DNA of 64,000 bases from Niabella ginsenosidivorans (GTDB lineage: Bacteria > Bacteroidota > Bacteroidia > Chitinophagales > Chitinophagaceae): positions 2,604,001 through 2,668,000 of the forward strand of contig NZ_CP015772.1 in assembly GCF_001654455.1 (NCBI RefSeq), written 5' to 3'. The notes under the pieces were generated by a model. It searched no databases, was not told the origin of the DNA, and was given only the letters and a program-made list of their open reading frames with translations. Positions 1 through 8,677 of the stretch are shown here, in pieces. Both the position numbers and the translations under genes were made by a program. Every line of letters starts with the position of its first letter. The first letter of the stretch is position 1.

Positions 1-873
1 GTTTACCAGCGTCATATAGTCCACGGCGCCCACAGATTTAGGAAAGCCTGTAGGCACCTGTATACCATAAGTGGCCGTATAGTTCAATTCTAAAGTGCCG
101 GGCTTTCCTTTTTTAGTAGTAATGAGGATAACGCCATTTGCAGCCCTTACACCATAAACAGCAGCGGAGGCATCTTTCAGTACCGAAATTGTTTCTACAT
201 CATTAGGATCAACACGGGCGATATCGGGCCGGGGAATTCCATCTATTACAATAAGTGGGTTGCCCATACCTCTTATATCATAGGAATTATTAAAAGCGCC
301 CGGTTCGCTGGTATTCTGTACAATGCGCAGTCCGGGGACCTTTCCGGTAAGGGTATTTAAAATATTTTCATTTTTTGTAGTGGTAATCTGCCCTGCATTC
401 AGGGTGGATACAGCGCTGGTTAAAGACAGCTTTTTCTGCGTTTGATAGCCTACTACAACAATATCATTTAAAGAGGTTGTGGCAGCAACGAGGTTTACGC
501 GTAAAAAGAAAAAGGATTTTATAACCAGCTCCCTTGTGGTAAAGCCAACCAGGCTAAAAACCAGTTTCTGACCTGTTCCTGCCCGGATATGAAATTGCCC
601 GGAACTGTCGGTGGTGGTTCCGGTTTGAGTGCCTGCTACAATAACCGACACTCCGGACAACGGAGTTCCGGACTCATCAATAACAATGCCCTGAACAACT
701 TCACTCGTCTGGCCCGCAGCTTTATTCGTAATAAACCCGGAAACGATCATTACAAAAAAGGTAAAAAACAAACAGCGCAAAATCGTAGCCCGGGGCTTTA
801 GCTGATGAAGTATTAAAGATCCATTAAGCAGTAAACAACTGTCTTTTGAGGACAGCCCGGTTCTTTTTTTCAT
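1..873 (-). CDS. SusC/RagA-type TonB-dependent outer-membrane receptor, N-terminal part (cut by window edge)
   Basis: The frame is open for 291 codons from the ATG at 873 to the window edge, so the beta-barrel lies outside. A signal peptide ends near AAGQTSE, followed by a carboxypeptidase-regulatory-like domain (VVQGIVIDESGTPLSGVSV) and the plug domain with the SusC landmarks DIVVVGY, DVETISVLKDASAAVYG and ANGVILITTKKG. SusC proteins import oligomers across the outer membrane with a SusD lipoprotein, powered by TonB. The gene is divergent from the GntR gene at 983 and shares an operator word with the sulfatase promoter, which suggests a sulfated glycan or glycoconjugate as substrate. The substrate itself cannot be read from the sequence. 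Confidence 0.93.
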   Translation of the reverse strand, partial: MKKRTGLSSKDSCLLLNGSLILHQLKPRATILRCLFFTFFVMIVSGFITNKAAGQTSEVVQGIVIDESGTPLSGVSVIVAGTQTGTTTDSSGQFHIRAGTGQKLVFSLVGFTTRELVIKSFFFLRVNLVAATTSLNDIVVVGYQTQKKLSLTSAVSTLNAGQITTTKNENILNTLTGKVPGLRIVQNTSEPGAFNNSYDIRGMGNPLIVIDGIPRPDIARVDPNDVETISVLKDASAAVYGVRAANGVILITTKKGKPGTLELNYTATYGIQVPTGFPKSVGAVDYMTLVN

Positions 874-922
874 AATGCAATCGTTTTTATTGACAAATTT
901 TAAGCATTTAATATTACATGTA

Positions 923-938
923 CAAATGTACATACATT
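923..938. promoter_or_regulatory. Putative GntR operator in the susC/gntR divergent region
   Basis: The word CAAATGTACATACATT occurs here and, identically, at 3264-3279 in front of the sulfatase. Its core TGTACATACA is a near-palindrome of the GT...AC type typical of GntR-family operators. It covers the -7 box of the leftward promoter, which is a position suited to repression, and lies 45-60 bp upstream of gntR. The assignment to the neighbouring GntR protein is inference. Confidence 0.65.
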
Positions 939-954
939 ACAACAAATAAACAAA
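923..954 (-). promoter_or_regulatory. Bacteroidota-type promoter of the leftward susC gene
   Basis: On the minus strand a TTTG (954-951) is followed after 20 bases by TACATTTG (930-923), matching the Bacteroidota primary sigma consensus TTTG-N19-TAnnTTTG. Transcription would start near 916, giving a leader of about 43 nt before the ATG at 873. The -7 element lies inside the putative GntR operator. Confidence 0.7.
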
Positions 955-982
955 AAGGTTTTTTTCTTAATTTTAATTTTTT

Positions 983-1714
983 ATGAAACTGTCACTTGAT
1001 CATACCAATCACATTCCACTCTATTTGCAGGCAGAACAGCTACTCCGCGACCTGATCAAAGATCCTGAGTATGTAAACGGAAAGTTGTTGCCGAATGAGG
1101 TGGATTTAGCCAGGCAACTGGCAATTTCCCGCACTACGTTACGTCAGGCGATCAATAAATTGGTTTATGATGGTTTGCTGATACGTAAAAAAGGAATCGG
1201 TACCCGGGTTGCAGGTATTACCGTAAGTTCAAAATCCAATAACTGGTTAAGCTTTTCGCAGGAAATGCATGCCCGGGGCATTCCTATTAAAAATTATGAG
1301 CTGCATATCAGTTGGGTGATCCCGGAAGATGCCATCGTAAACTTTTTCCAGATACCCCCCGGGAAAAAAGTGCTCAAATTAGAACGGCTGCGCGGCCGCC
1401 CTGAAAACCCGTTTGTTTATTTTGTTTCCTATTTCCACCCTCGTGTCGGGTTGACCGGGGAAGAAGATTTCAATAACCCGCTCTATGAAATACTTGAGAA
1501 AAAATACCATATTATTGCGAACCTGTCCAAAGAAGAGATCAGCGCAAAAGCTGCGTCAAAAATAATTGCCGATAAATTAGAGATCGCCGCGGGAGATCCC
1601 ATTCTCTTCAGGAAGCGGTTTGTTTATGACCAGGGAGACCGGCCCATTGAATATAACCTGGGATACTACCGGGCAGATTCATTTGTTTATACAGTGGAGA
1701 GCCGGAGGGAATAG
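983..1714 (+). CDS. GntR-family transcriptional regulator, HutC/UTRA type
   Basis: The 243-residue protein has an N-terminal winged-helix domain (about residues 8-75, with LARQLAISRTTLRQAINKL as recognition region and the wing RKKGIGTRVA) and a C-terminal UTRA ligand-binding domain (about 95-240, with RLRGRPENPFVYFVSYF and the end PIEYNLGYYRADSF). Proteins of this type are usually repressors released by a sugar phosphate or related small molecule. It is divergent from susC and tail-to-tail with the sulfatase, one base apart. The shared operator-like word in the susC and sulfatase promoters makes it the likely local regulator of both. The effector is unknown. Confidence 0.92.
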   Translation: MKLSLDHTNHIPLYLQAEQLLRDLIKDPEYVNGKLLPNEVDLARQLAISRTTLRQAINKLVYDGLLIRKKGIGTRVAGITVSSKSNNWLSFSQEMHARGIPIKNYELHISWVIPEDAIVNFFQIPPGKKVLKLERLRGRPENPFVYFVSYFHPRVGLTGEEDFNNPLYEILEKKYHIIANLSKEEISAKAASKIIADKLEIAAGDPILFRKRFVYDQGDRPIEYNLGYYRADSFVYTVESRRE

Positions 1715-1715
1715 G

Positions 1716-3248
1716 TCAGCGGTCCTCATCCCTGTACCGGGCCCTCAGCTGTTCCATGCTTTTCTTCAGCCCGGATATCCTTGCTGCGAAATGCCTGTTG
1801 TGGTACAGGTTCTTCATTTCATGGGGATCCTTCTTCAGATCATAGAGCTCCCAGGAATTGATCGGGCCGTAAAAATGCAGCAGTTTATAGCGTTTGGTGC
1901 GGATACCATAATGGGGCGTTAAGCCGAAGGACCGTTCGTAATAATGATAGTACATACTCTTTCGCCAGCCGGGATCCTTCCCGGTTTCCAGCAGTTTTTT
2001 CATAGACATGCCCTGCATATCTGCCGGAACAGGAATACCTGCCAGGTCCAGCAAGGTAGGCGCAATGTCCAGGTTCATTACAAATGAGCTGATCCGGCGC
2101 GGCTTTCGCAGTGCTGCAGGATAGCGGATGAGCATGGGTGTGCGGAACGATTCTTCATACATGAACCGTTTATCATACAACCCGTGCTCCCCCAGGTAAA
2201 AGCCCTGGTCCGACATATATATCACTATTGTATTACGATCGAGCTGCTGTTCTTTTAAATAATCCAGCACACGTCCTACATTATCATCCACAGACTTCAC
2301 ACAACTCAGATAATCTTCCATATACCGCTGGAACTGGAAGCGCACCACTTCGTCTCTGGTCTTTAATTTCCGGAAGGCCTCATACGCTTTCTGATAATGC
2401 GCATCCCATTGTTGCCGTTCTGCGGGAGTCAGGCGATCAATCTCCCGTTTATATTCTGCGGGCGCCCACTCATTCACTTTGGTAACCGGGCAGCTGTCGC
2501 AAGGAATCTTACTGTCATAACGGATGTCGAGGTCCCGGGCTACGGTGATCTGCTGCCGCTGCAACCCTTCCCGGTCCTTATAATCATCATAAAAATTAGC
2601 CGGCAACGGGAACTGCCGGTGCTCAAACCGGTCCAGGTATTTCAGCGGAGGCATACAGTTGCGGTGCGGCGCTTTATGAAACAATAATAAACAAAAGGGA
2701 TCTTTTTTATTTTTGCCGATCCAGTCAAGAGACAGGTCTGTGATCACATCCGTTACATAGCCGCTATAGGCAGTGTCCCTGCCCATTTTTACAAAGGGCG
2801 GATTATAATAATGTCCCTGTGCCGGAAGGATGTTCCAGTAATCAAACCCTGTAGGATCCGACCATAAATGCCATTTACCGATAATAGCGGTTTTATATCC
2901 ATATTGCTTCAGGATCTTTGGCAATGTTTGTTGTGCTCCGTTGAAAAAAGTGCCGTTATCCCGTAGCCCGTTGATGTGCGAATACTTGCCTGTCAATATC
3001 ACTGCCCTGCTGGCGCTGCAGACAGAATTGGTTACGTACGCATGATCCATCACTACGCCTTCCGCCCCGATCCTGTCAATGTTTGGCGTTTGGATCAGGT
3101 TTTTCTGATAGGCGCTGATGGCCTGATAAGCATGGTCATCAGATACGATCAGGATAATATTGGGTTTACCGGTATGCTCATTTTGCTGCGCCGAACCAAT
3201 AACCGAAGCCAGAATAAATATGATGAAGAATAAAAGCCTGGAATGCAT
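1716..3248 (-). CDS. Secreted S1-family sulfatase (iduronate-2-sulfatase-like)
   Basis: The 510-residue protein begins with a signal peptide (MHSRLLFFIIFILASVIGSA) and has the type I sulfatase core: metal-binding DD at residues 37-38 after NIILIVS, the formylglycine motif C77-S-A-S-R followed by AVILTGKY, GKWHL, and the late metal site SDQGFYLGEHG. It would hydrolyse sulfate esters on a glycan in the periplasm or outside. I chose the ATG at 3248 rather than 3293 because the signal peptide starts there and because a canonical promoter and operator word occupy 3264-3294; the upstream start would put these inside the gene. The motif has Ala where the aerobic maturase FGE expects Pro, so maturation by an anSME radical-SAM enzyme is likely. 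Substrate class is by overall similarity only. Confidence 0.92.
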   Translation of the reverse strand: MHSRLLFFIIFILASVIGSAQQNEHTGKPNIILIVSDDHAYQAISAYQKNLIQTPNIDRIGAEGVVMDHAYVTNSVCSASRAVILTGKYSHINGLRDNGTFFNGAQQTLPKILKQYGYKTAIIGKWHLWSDPTGFDYWNILPAQGHYYNPPFVKMGRDTAYSGYVTDVITDLSLDWIGKNKKDPFCLLLFHKAPHRNCMPPLKYLDRFEHRQFPLPANFYDDYKDREGLQRQQITVARDLDIRYDSKIPCDSCPVTKVNEWAPAEYKREIDRLTPAERQQWDAHYQKAYEAFRKLKTRDEVVRFQFQRYMEDYLSCVKSVDDNVGRVLDYLKEQQLDRNTIVIYMSDQGFYLGEHGLYDKRFMYEESFRTPMLIRYPAALRKPRRISSFVMNLDIAPTLLDLAGIPVPADMQGMSMKKLLETGKDPGWRKSMYYHYYERSFGLTPHYGIRTKRYKLLHFYGPINSWELYDLKKDPHEMKNLYHNRHFAARISGLKKSMEQLRARYRDEDR

Positions 3249-3263
3249 ATGACAATTTTGATT

Positions 3264-3294
3264 CAAATGTACATACATTTGAACATTTGTCAAA
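3264..3294 (-). promoter_or_regulatory. Bacteroidota-type promoter of the sulfatase with overlapping GntR-type operator
   Basis: On the minus strand TTTG (3294-3291), 19 bases, and TACATTTG (3271-3264) match the Bacteroidota consensus exactly. The word CAAATGTACATACATT (3264-3279), identical to that at 923-938, covers the -7 box. The start site would fall near 3257, only about 9 nt before the chosen ATG, so the transcript is nearly leaderless. Confidence 0.75.
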
Positions 3295-3299
3295 AAAAT

Positions 3300-3802
3300 C
3301 TATGCTATGGTTCCGGTAAGGGAAGCCGCAGTATTGCCCGTTCTTCCGTAAGAAGGAGCATCTTCAAAACTTCCCTGATACACGGAACAAAGACCGTTGC
3401 AGACACTGCCTCCTGATCTTTTTACCGGGTTCTTTTTTATACCGGGAGCATTAAAAGAATCCTCATCACCACTGTAAAAGGTACGTAACATTTTATAGAC
3501 GGGAACAGGTGCTGCGGCTGCTCCTCTGCTTAATGCCGGCGTTCCTGTTCACGGATAAGGCGGACGATCCCCTGTCTTTCTTCCAAACAGAACTCTTTAC
3601 AACATAGCGCTGTTTTTCTCTGGTCTTTTTCAGCTCCAAACGCTCTGCTCAATGCTTTACACAGCGCAGCATCTTATCATCCAAGGAATACATCGGCCAG
3701 CCGCTTACTCTTTGACCCGTTGTTGTCAATACCTGAAACAGGGCGCACTGCTTCATCTGTTCCTGCCGGTGCCGGCCGGAAAAAGAAATATTAAAAATAA
3801 TT
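3300..3802. other. Intergenic region with possible degraded coding remnant
   Basis: No convincing gene is present. A short minus-strand frame at 3300-3491 encodes 63 residues (with GGSVCNGLCSVYQGSFEDAP) and stays open upstream without a start to about 3550. Its codon choice looks coding-like but I recognise no family, and it lacks a plausible start or domain. It could be the tail of a decayed gene. The rest to 3802 shows nothing I can name. Confidence 0.35.
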
Positions 3803-3821
3803 GTCTACTAATTTGGTAGAC
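3803..3821. promoter_or_regulatory. 19-bp palindrome over the -33 box of the SusC1 promoter, candidate operator
   Basis: The sequence GTCTACTAATTTGGTAGAC is a near-perfect inverted repeat: six-base arms GTCTAC/GTAGAC and an inner AA/TT pair are exact. It overlaps the TTTG -33 element at 3812-3815. Size and symmetry resemble operators of dimeric winged-helix regulators of the Rrf2 class, some of which control sulfur genes. The identity of the regulator is inference; none is encoded nearby. Confidence 0.6.
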
Positions 3822-3842
3822 TTATATTAATTATTATTTTTG
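3812..3842 (+). promoter_or_regulatory. Canonical Bacteroidota promoter of the 4.1-24.9 kb block
   Basis: TTTG (3812-3815), exactly 19 bases, then TATTTTTG (3835-3842) fits TTTG-N19-TAnnTTTG. Transcription should begin near 3849, leaving a leader of about 250 nt before the susC start at 4102. Confidence 0.75.
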
Positions 3843-3848
3843 TGCTCC

Positions 3849-4101
3849 AAATAAATACCTGCCCTGTTAAGAACAGGTAATTCTCAAATGATCTAATTTT
3901 TATTCAACGCGTATGTCCTTATTCACAAGATCACCAAAAGGAACGTTCCGATGTTGCCCCGCATAATGACGACTTACTAAAAAGGCCGGAACTGCGGTAA
4001 CAGACTCCGGCCGTGACCAAATTCAAAGGCTTCAATGGACATTGAATGGCTTGTATTGCTACAAGCTGTGCACCTTATTATTTAATCATAACACAAATTT
4101 A
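3849..4101 (+). ncRNA. Structured 5' leader of SusC1 mRNA, candidate cis-regulatory RNA
   Basis: The leader between promoter and start codon contains several perfect short hairpins: CCTGTT-AAG-AACAGG at 3863-3877, a GGCCGGA/TCCGGCC stem around 3990-4012, and TTCAATG-GA-CATTGAA around 4030-4045. The last about 75 bases are repeated in diverged form in front of SusC2 (13761-13838), which suggests constraint or recent duplication. I could not match it to a riboswitch class. Confidence 0.4.
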
Positions 4102-7100
4102 ATGAAAAGAGTACTATGTTTCCTAGTAGTGCTAACCATTCTAACACCCTTTTACAGTAACGGACAGGAGAACCCCCACCCCACAATCAATTCAATACTA
4201 AAAGGCCAGGTCTCCGATTCTGTAAGCAAGCTTCCTTTAGCGAATGTATCTGTTCAGATAAAAGGCATCACTAATGGCACTACAAGCGATGCCCGGGGTG
4301 CATTTACGCTATATACAGCTCAAAAATTTCCGTTTACAATAGTGGTAACCAGCGTTGGCTACGAAGCAAAAGAAATAGTAGCCACAGGATCTCCTATTGA
4401 TGTATTCCTGAAGCCGGCTACCAGTCAGCTGGAAGATGTAGTGGTTGTAGGTTACGGCACACAGCGGAAGAAAGACCTGGTAGGCGCTATATCCAAGATC
4501 AGTGCTGCTGAGGTCAATAAAATACCTGTTGCCAGTTTTGATGCGCAGTTGCAGGGAAAGGCTGCGGGCTTACAGGTGGTTACCAATTCCGGTGTGCCGG
4601 GGGAAGGCATTTTTGTCCGGCTAAGAGGTACCACTTCTATTAATTCAAGCAGTGATCCATTGTATATCATAGACGGGGTCTTTGTAAACAATACAAGTTT
4701 GCAGACAACAAATTTAGGCGGCAGGACCTCTTCCCCGCTCGCCGATATTAACCCGGCCGATATAGAATCAATTGAACTATTGAAAGACGCATCGGCAACA
4801 GCTATTTATGGCTCCCGGGGTGCTAACGGCGTTGTAATTGTAACTACAAAACAGGGCGCTTATAAGTCCAAAGTAAAAATAGACCTGAACGTATCAAATG
4901 GCTGGGTTGAAGCCGACAAGTCGGTATTGCCCAATCTCCTTTCCGGTCCTAATGCAGCTACTCTGGTCAATGAATACTGGGTCAATTCAGGGCATCCGGA
5001 GCAAAGCCCGTTCAGGCCTGTGTCTGAAGGTGGTTTAGGTGCCCCGGAAGATCAAAAGACCTATGACAGGCTGGGCTTTTTGCTTAGAAAGGGCTACATC
5101 CAGGATTACAATATCGGCATACAGGGTGGAACCGATAAAACCCGGTATTATTTAGGCGCCGGATACACCAACCAGGATGCGTTCTTTAAAGTAATCGGGT
5201 TTAACCGCGCAAGCCTGAAATTCAACTTTGATAATCAGCTCACCTCGAAAATAAAAATCGGTTTAACCAACAGCCTTTCCAGAAGCTACAGGAACCAGGC
5301 CCGTTTAGGGGATGGGCCTCAGGGGCGGTTGTGGGGATCTGCTATTACAGGTGCAACATATAGTCCCACGCACGATGCATCGGGCGCCCTGATCGGGTTA
5401 GAAAACACTTACTCCCTGGTAGATAATTATGATGTGAATACAACCAGCTTACGATACATCGGCGGCGTTTTTGCAGAGGCCACTCTTGCAGATGGATTAA
5501 AATTCAAATCCAGTGTAAGTGCAGATTATAATTTATATGACGAATACCAATACTGGAATACCAATACATCCATCGGCTCTGCTGTTGGAGGAAAAGCAAT
5601 CTCTGCCATTACACAAAATACCGCATGGATCAATGAACAGGTATTATCCTACAATAAGCGGATCAGTGATCACAACTTTTCTGCCTTAATAGGAAATACG
5701 TTACAAAGTAATGAATTGAAATATACTTATGCCGAAGGGAACGGGTTTGCTAACAATAATTATAAACTCATATCCTCAGCAGCATCCACCCTATCTTCAG
5801 ATGACTGGACAAAAAATACAATCGTGTCCTATTTTGGAAGACTGGCTTATTCCTTTGCGGATAAATACTTTGGTGAGTTCAGTATCAGAGCGGATGGTTC
5901 CTCCAAATTCGGCGCCAACAACCGCTGGGGCACGTTCCCGGCATTTGGCCTGGGTTGGCGGATTAAAAATGAAGCATTTCTACGGGATGTAAAATGGGTG
6001 AATGATCTGAAGTTCAGGGCTTCTTATGGCATAACCGGCAACCAGTCCGGGATCAATGATTTTGCAGCAAGAGGACTATGGTCCGGTGGCAGCCCCTATG
6101 CTGATGTGGCCGGTACTCCCTTAGCAGGAATTGGCCCTCTGCAGTTGGGCAATGATGATCTGAAATGGGAAAAGACAGCACAGACAGATGTTGGCCTTGA
6201 CGCCGCTCTTTTTGATAACCGGCTGTCAATAACCTTCGATTATTATTATAAGTATACTTCTGATCTGCTGCTTCAAAAACCGGTGCCGGCAACTTCCGGC
6301 TTCTCTGAATACTGGGCTAATGTAGGCGAAGTCAGTAACAGGGGTTATGAGCTGAATATAAATTCTGTAAATATCCGGAAAAATCATTTCACATGGAATA
6401 CAAGCCTTAACATATCCGGGAATAAAAACAGGATCGAAAAGCTACCGACACAGATCACAAAATATACCCGTGACTGGGTGATCCTTAAAGAGGGCTATTC
6501 CCTGAATTCATTCTGGCTGTATGAACAGTTATACGTGGACCCCAACACGGGCAACCCTGTATTTGCGGGTCAGGATGCAAATGGCACTGTTACCGCAGAC
6601 GACAGGAAAATCCTGCACAATTTTTATCCAAAATTTTATGGGGGCATAACGAACAGCATCACATTTAGACAGTTCGACTTCAGCACGCTGTTCAGCTTTC
6701 AGTACGGCAACTACAACCTGAACCTGCAACGTTTTTTCTTAGAAAGGAACCCTGGCACAGGCGCAGATGCCACATTATTAAAAAGATGGCAAAAACCAGG
6801 AGATATTACGGATGTTCCGAAACTTACTTCCGCGGGTTATAATTATACACTGGATCAGAACAGCCGTTATCTGGAAGATGCTTCCTTCATAAGACTGAAA
6901 CAACTATCAATAGGATATACGTTACCAAAGGAAATTGTACAGCGGCTGAAATTATCCAACCTCAGGTTTTATTTTATAGGCGCCAACCTGTTTATTCTTA
7001 CAAAATATACCGGGGATCCTGAAACAAATGTGACTTCTGACCCCAATGCACAGGGGCTTGGCGGATTTGGAACTCCTCCACAGCCAAGAAGTTTCCAGTT

Positions 7101-7122
7101 TGGTTTTAACCTGACTTTCTAA
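4102..7122 (+). CDS. SusC/RagA-type TonB-linked outer-membrane receptor (SusC1)
   Basis: The 1006-residue protein has a signal peptide (MKRVLCFLVVLTILTPFYSNG), a carboxypeptidase-regulatory-like domain (about 33-110), a TonB box-like DVVVVGYGTQ, a plug with SIELLKDASATAIYGSRGANG, and a beta-barrel ending in FQFGFNLTF with terminal aromatic Phe. It should form the TonB-driven channel for the SusD lipoprotein encoded 27 bp downstream. The ATG at 4102 is preferred over 4042 because the signal peptide starts there and the start context matches that of SusC2. A 152-bp tract (4288-4439) is almost identical to SusC2. The sulfur-related neighbours suggest an organosulfur or sulfur-bearing substrate, which is inference. 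Confidence 0.95.
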   Translation: MKRVLCFLVVLTILTPFYSNGQENPHPTINSILKGQVSDSVSKLPLANVSVQIKGITNGTTSDARGAFTLYTAQKFPFTIVVTSVGYEAKEIVATGSPIDVFLKPATSQLEDVVVVGYGTQRKKDLVGAISKISAAEVNKIPVASFDAQLQGKAAGLQVVTNSGVPGEGIFVRLRGTTSINSSSDPLYIIDGVFVNNTSLQTTNLGGRTSSPLADINPADIESIELLKDASATAIYGSRGANGVVIVTTKQGAYKSKVKIDLNVSNGWVEADKSVLPNLLSGPNAATLVNEYWVNSGHPEQSPFRPVSEGGLGAPEDQKTYDRLGFLLRKGYIQDYNIGIQGGTDKTRYYLGAGYTNQDAFFKVIGFNRASLKFNFDNQLTSKIKIGLTNSLSRSYRNQARLGDGPQGRLWGSAITGATYSPTHDASGALIGLENTYSLVDNYDVNTTSLRYIGGVFAEATLADGLKFKSSVSADYNLYDEYQYWNTNTSIGSAVGGKAISAITQNTAWINEQVLSYNKRISDHNFSALIGNTLQSNELKYTYAEGNGFANNNYKLISSAASTLSSDDWTKNTIVSYFGRLAYSFADKYFGEFSIRADGSSKFGANNRWGTFPAFGLGWRIKNEAFLRDVKWVNDLKFRASYGITGNQSGINDFAARGLWSGGSPYADVAGTPLAGIGPLQLGNDDLKWEKTAQTDVGLDAALFDNRLSITFDYYYKYTSDLLLQKPVPATSGFSEYWANVGEVSNRGYELNINSVNIRKNHFTWNTSLNISGNKNRIEKLPTQITKYTRDWVILKEGYSLNSFWLYEQLYVDPNTGNPVFAGQDANGTVTADDRKILHNFYPKFYGGITNSITFRQFDFSTLFSFQYGNYNLNLQRFFLERNPGTGADATLLKRWQKPGDITDVPKLTSAGYNYTLDQNSRYLEDASFIRLKQLSIGYTLPKEIVQRLKLSNLRFYFIGANLFILTKYTGDPETNVTSDPNAQGLGGFGTPPQPRSFQFGFNLTF

Positions 7123-7149
7123 AATCAATTTTTTAAAAATAGTTAAGAT

Positions 7150-8523
7150 ATGAAAAGAATAAAAGGTGCCCGGTCCTATACGCTGTCAATGCTATTATTG
7201 CTGCTGGGGCTTTCTTCCTGCAAAAAGTTTTTAAATGTAGAACCAAGAATAGCAACATCTGACCTGGTAACGATCGTAGATGAAAATTCCGCAGCAACAG
7301 CAGTAAGGGGCATTTATAACGAATTACAATCTGATGATTACTATGGGTATAATTATCCTATGATCATTAATCTATCCGGTGATAATGTGCAGTATACAGG
7401 AAGCCAGGCCGTTAATAAAACACTGACGTCACATACGCAATTAGCAGATCTTGGTCCGTTAAATACGGTATGGGTAGCTATATACAATACCATTAACAGG
7501 GCTAATAATGTAATAGCAAAAGTGCCGGAAGTTCCCTTAACAACCACTTTTACTGAAACGATCCGGAACCAGTTAATCGGTGAGGCTTATTTCATCCGCG
7601 CATTGGCTTATTTTGATGTTGTAAGAACCTGGGGCGGCGCCCAGCTTGTATTGGAACCTACGTTATCTGCAAACAGCATAAAGGATATGCAAAGAAGCAG
7701 CATCCCGGAGACCTATGCACAGATCCTGAACGATCTGAAAGCGGCTGAGGCCTTACTGCCGGAAACAACCAACAGGATCAGGGCTACAAAAAAAACCGTT
7801 TGGGCGTTGAGAGCCAGGTACCATTTATATCAAAAGGAATGGGCTGATGCCATCGAATATGCATCCAAAATAATCAACGATCATCAGAATTACACGTTAG
7901 TGAGCCCTTATAATGCCTTTTTTGCCAATAATGCTTCCAACACCAGTGAATCTATATTTGAGCTATACTATAATACGAATGTTACCAATACCCAGGCATA
8001 TAACTGGCAGCCTTCCACAAATGGCGGAATCGGTTGGCAAAGGCCTACTGATGCAATAGCTGTAGTATTGACAAATGCACAAACCGGGGGTGACAGGAAA
8101 GCGCTTGTTACAAGCGTTTCCGTTAATGGCGCGCCCACCTGGTACGGCAATTTATATTACCGCACCAATGGAACGGATCCCGCTTATATTATAAGACTGT
8201 CCGAGATGTATCTGATCCGGGCTGAAGCTAAAGCGCATCTGGAAGACCTGGCAGGTTCCTTAGCAGACCTGAATACCGTCAGGAACCGCTCACACATTCC
8301 CGATGCCGGTGCCACTGATCAAACGGCGCTGCTCTTATTAATTGAAAATGAGAACAGGGTCGAGTTTGCGTTTGAAGCACACCGGTGGTTTGACCTGGTG
8401 CGTACCGGCAGGGCATTACAGGTATTAGGGTTTACTGATGCCACCAAGCAATTGCTGCCAGTTCCCTACGCCCAGATCTTAGTGGATAAGAGTCTTAGTC
8501 AAAACCCCGGTTATGAAGATTAG
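7150..8523 (+). CDS. RagB/SusD-family outer-membrane lipoprotein (SusD1)
   Basis: The 457-residue protein has a lipoprotein signal peptide with the lipidated Cys24 in LGLSSCKKFLNVEP, then the SusD fold: IYNTINRANNVIAKVP and GEAYFIRALAYFDVVRTWGG of the TPR-like part, and near the C terminus LSEMYLIRAEAKA, LNTVRNRS and ENRVEFAFEAHRWFDLVRTGRA. It would sit on the cell surface as the lid of SusC1. At 457 residues it is on the short side for SusD, as is its paralogue at 16961, so the ligand may be small. Confidence 0.95.
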   Translation: MKRIKGARSYTLSMLLLLLGLSSCKKFLNVEPRIATSDLVTIVDENSAATAVRGIYNELQSDDYYGYNYPMIINLSGDNVQYTGSQAVNKTLTSHTQLADLGPLNTVWVAIYNTINRANNVIAKVPEVPLTTTFTETIRNQLIGEAYFIRALAYFDVVRTWGGAQLVLEPTLSANSIKDMQRSSIPETYAQILNDLKAAEALLPETTNRIRATKKTVWALRARYHLYQKEWADAIEYASKIINDHQNYTLVSPYNAFFANNASNTSESIFELYYNTNVTNTQAYNWQPSTNGGIGWQRPTDAIAVVLTNAQTGGDRKALVTSVSVNGAPTWYGNLYYRTNGTDPAYIIRLSEMYLIRAEAKAHLEDLAGSLADLNTVRNRSHIPDAGATDQTALLLLIENENRVEFAFEAHRWFDLVRTGRALQVLGFTDATKQLLPVPYAQILVDKSLSQNPGYED

Positions 8524-8677
8524 TGTTCTTCATTCCAATCTATTTTATCAATGACAAATGTGCCACTATTTTGAAAATCGGCCTTTTTTTCGTCATGCCG
8601 GGCGGAGTGCAACGAAGCCCTTTCGGATGATTGTGCCCCCCTCCCGGAGGGCAGTCAACGCAAATAAAAAACTCAAT
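8524..8677. repeat. Intergenic spacer with remnant of a REP-like palindromic repeat
   Basis: The stretch from 8591 (CGTCATGCCGGGCGGAGTGC and following) resembles the left arm of the complete palindromic repeat at 28914-28988, which begins CGTCATCCCGGGCGCAGCCG. It is GC-rich compared with its flanks. Its presence argues against starting the next gene at the in-frame ATG at 8558. Confidence 0.5.

Noticed and set aside
589-801. 70-residue plus-strand frame
   Set aside because: It lies opposite the conserved N-terminal region of the partial SusC gene.
3849-4101. S-box (SAM-I) riboswitch in the SusC1 leader
   Set aside because: A word like GTGACCAAATTC hints at the class, but the conserved core helices and k-turn could not be laid out; kept only as an unassigned structured leader.
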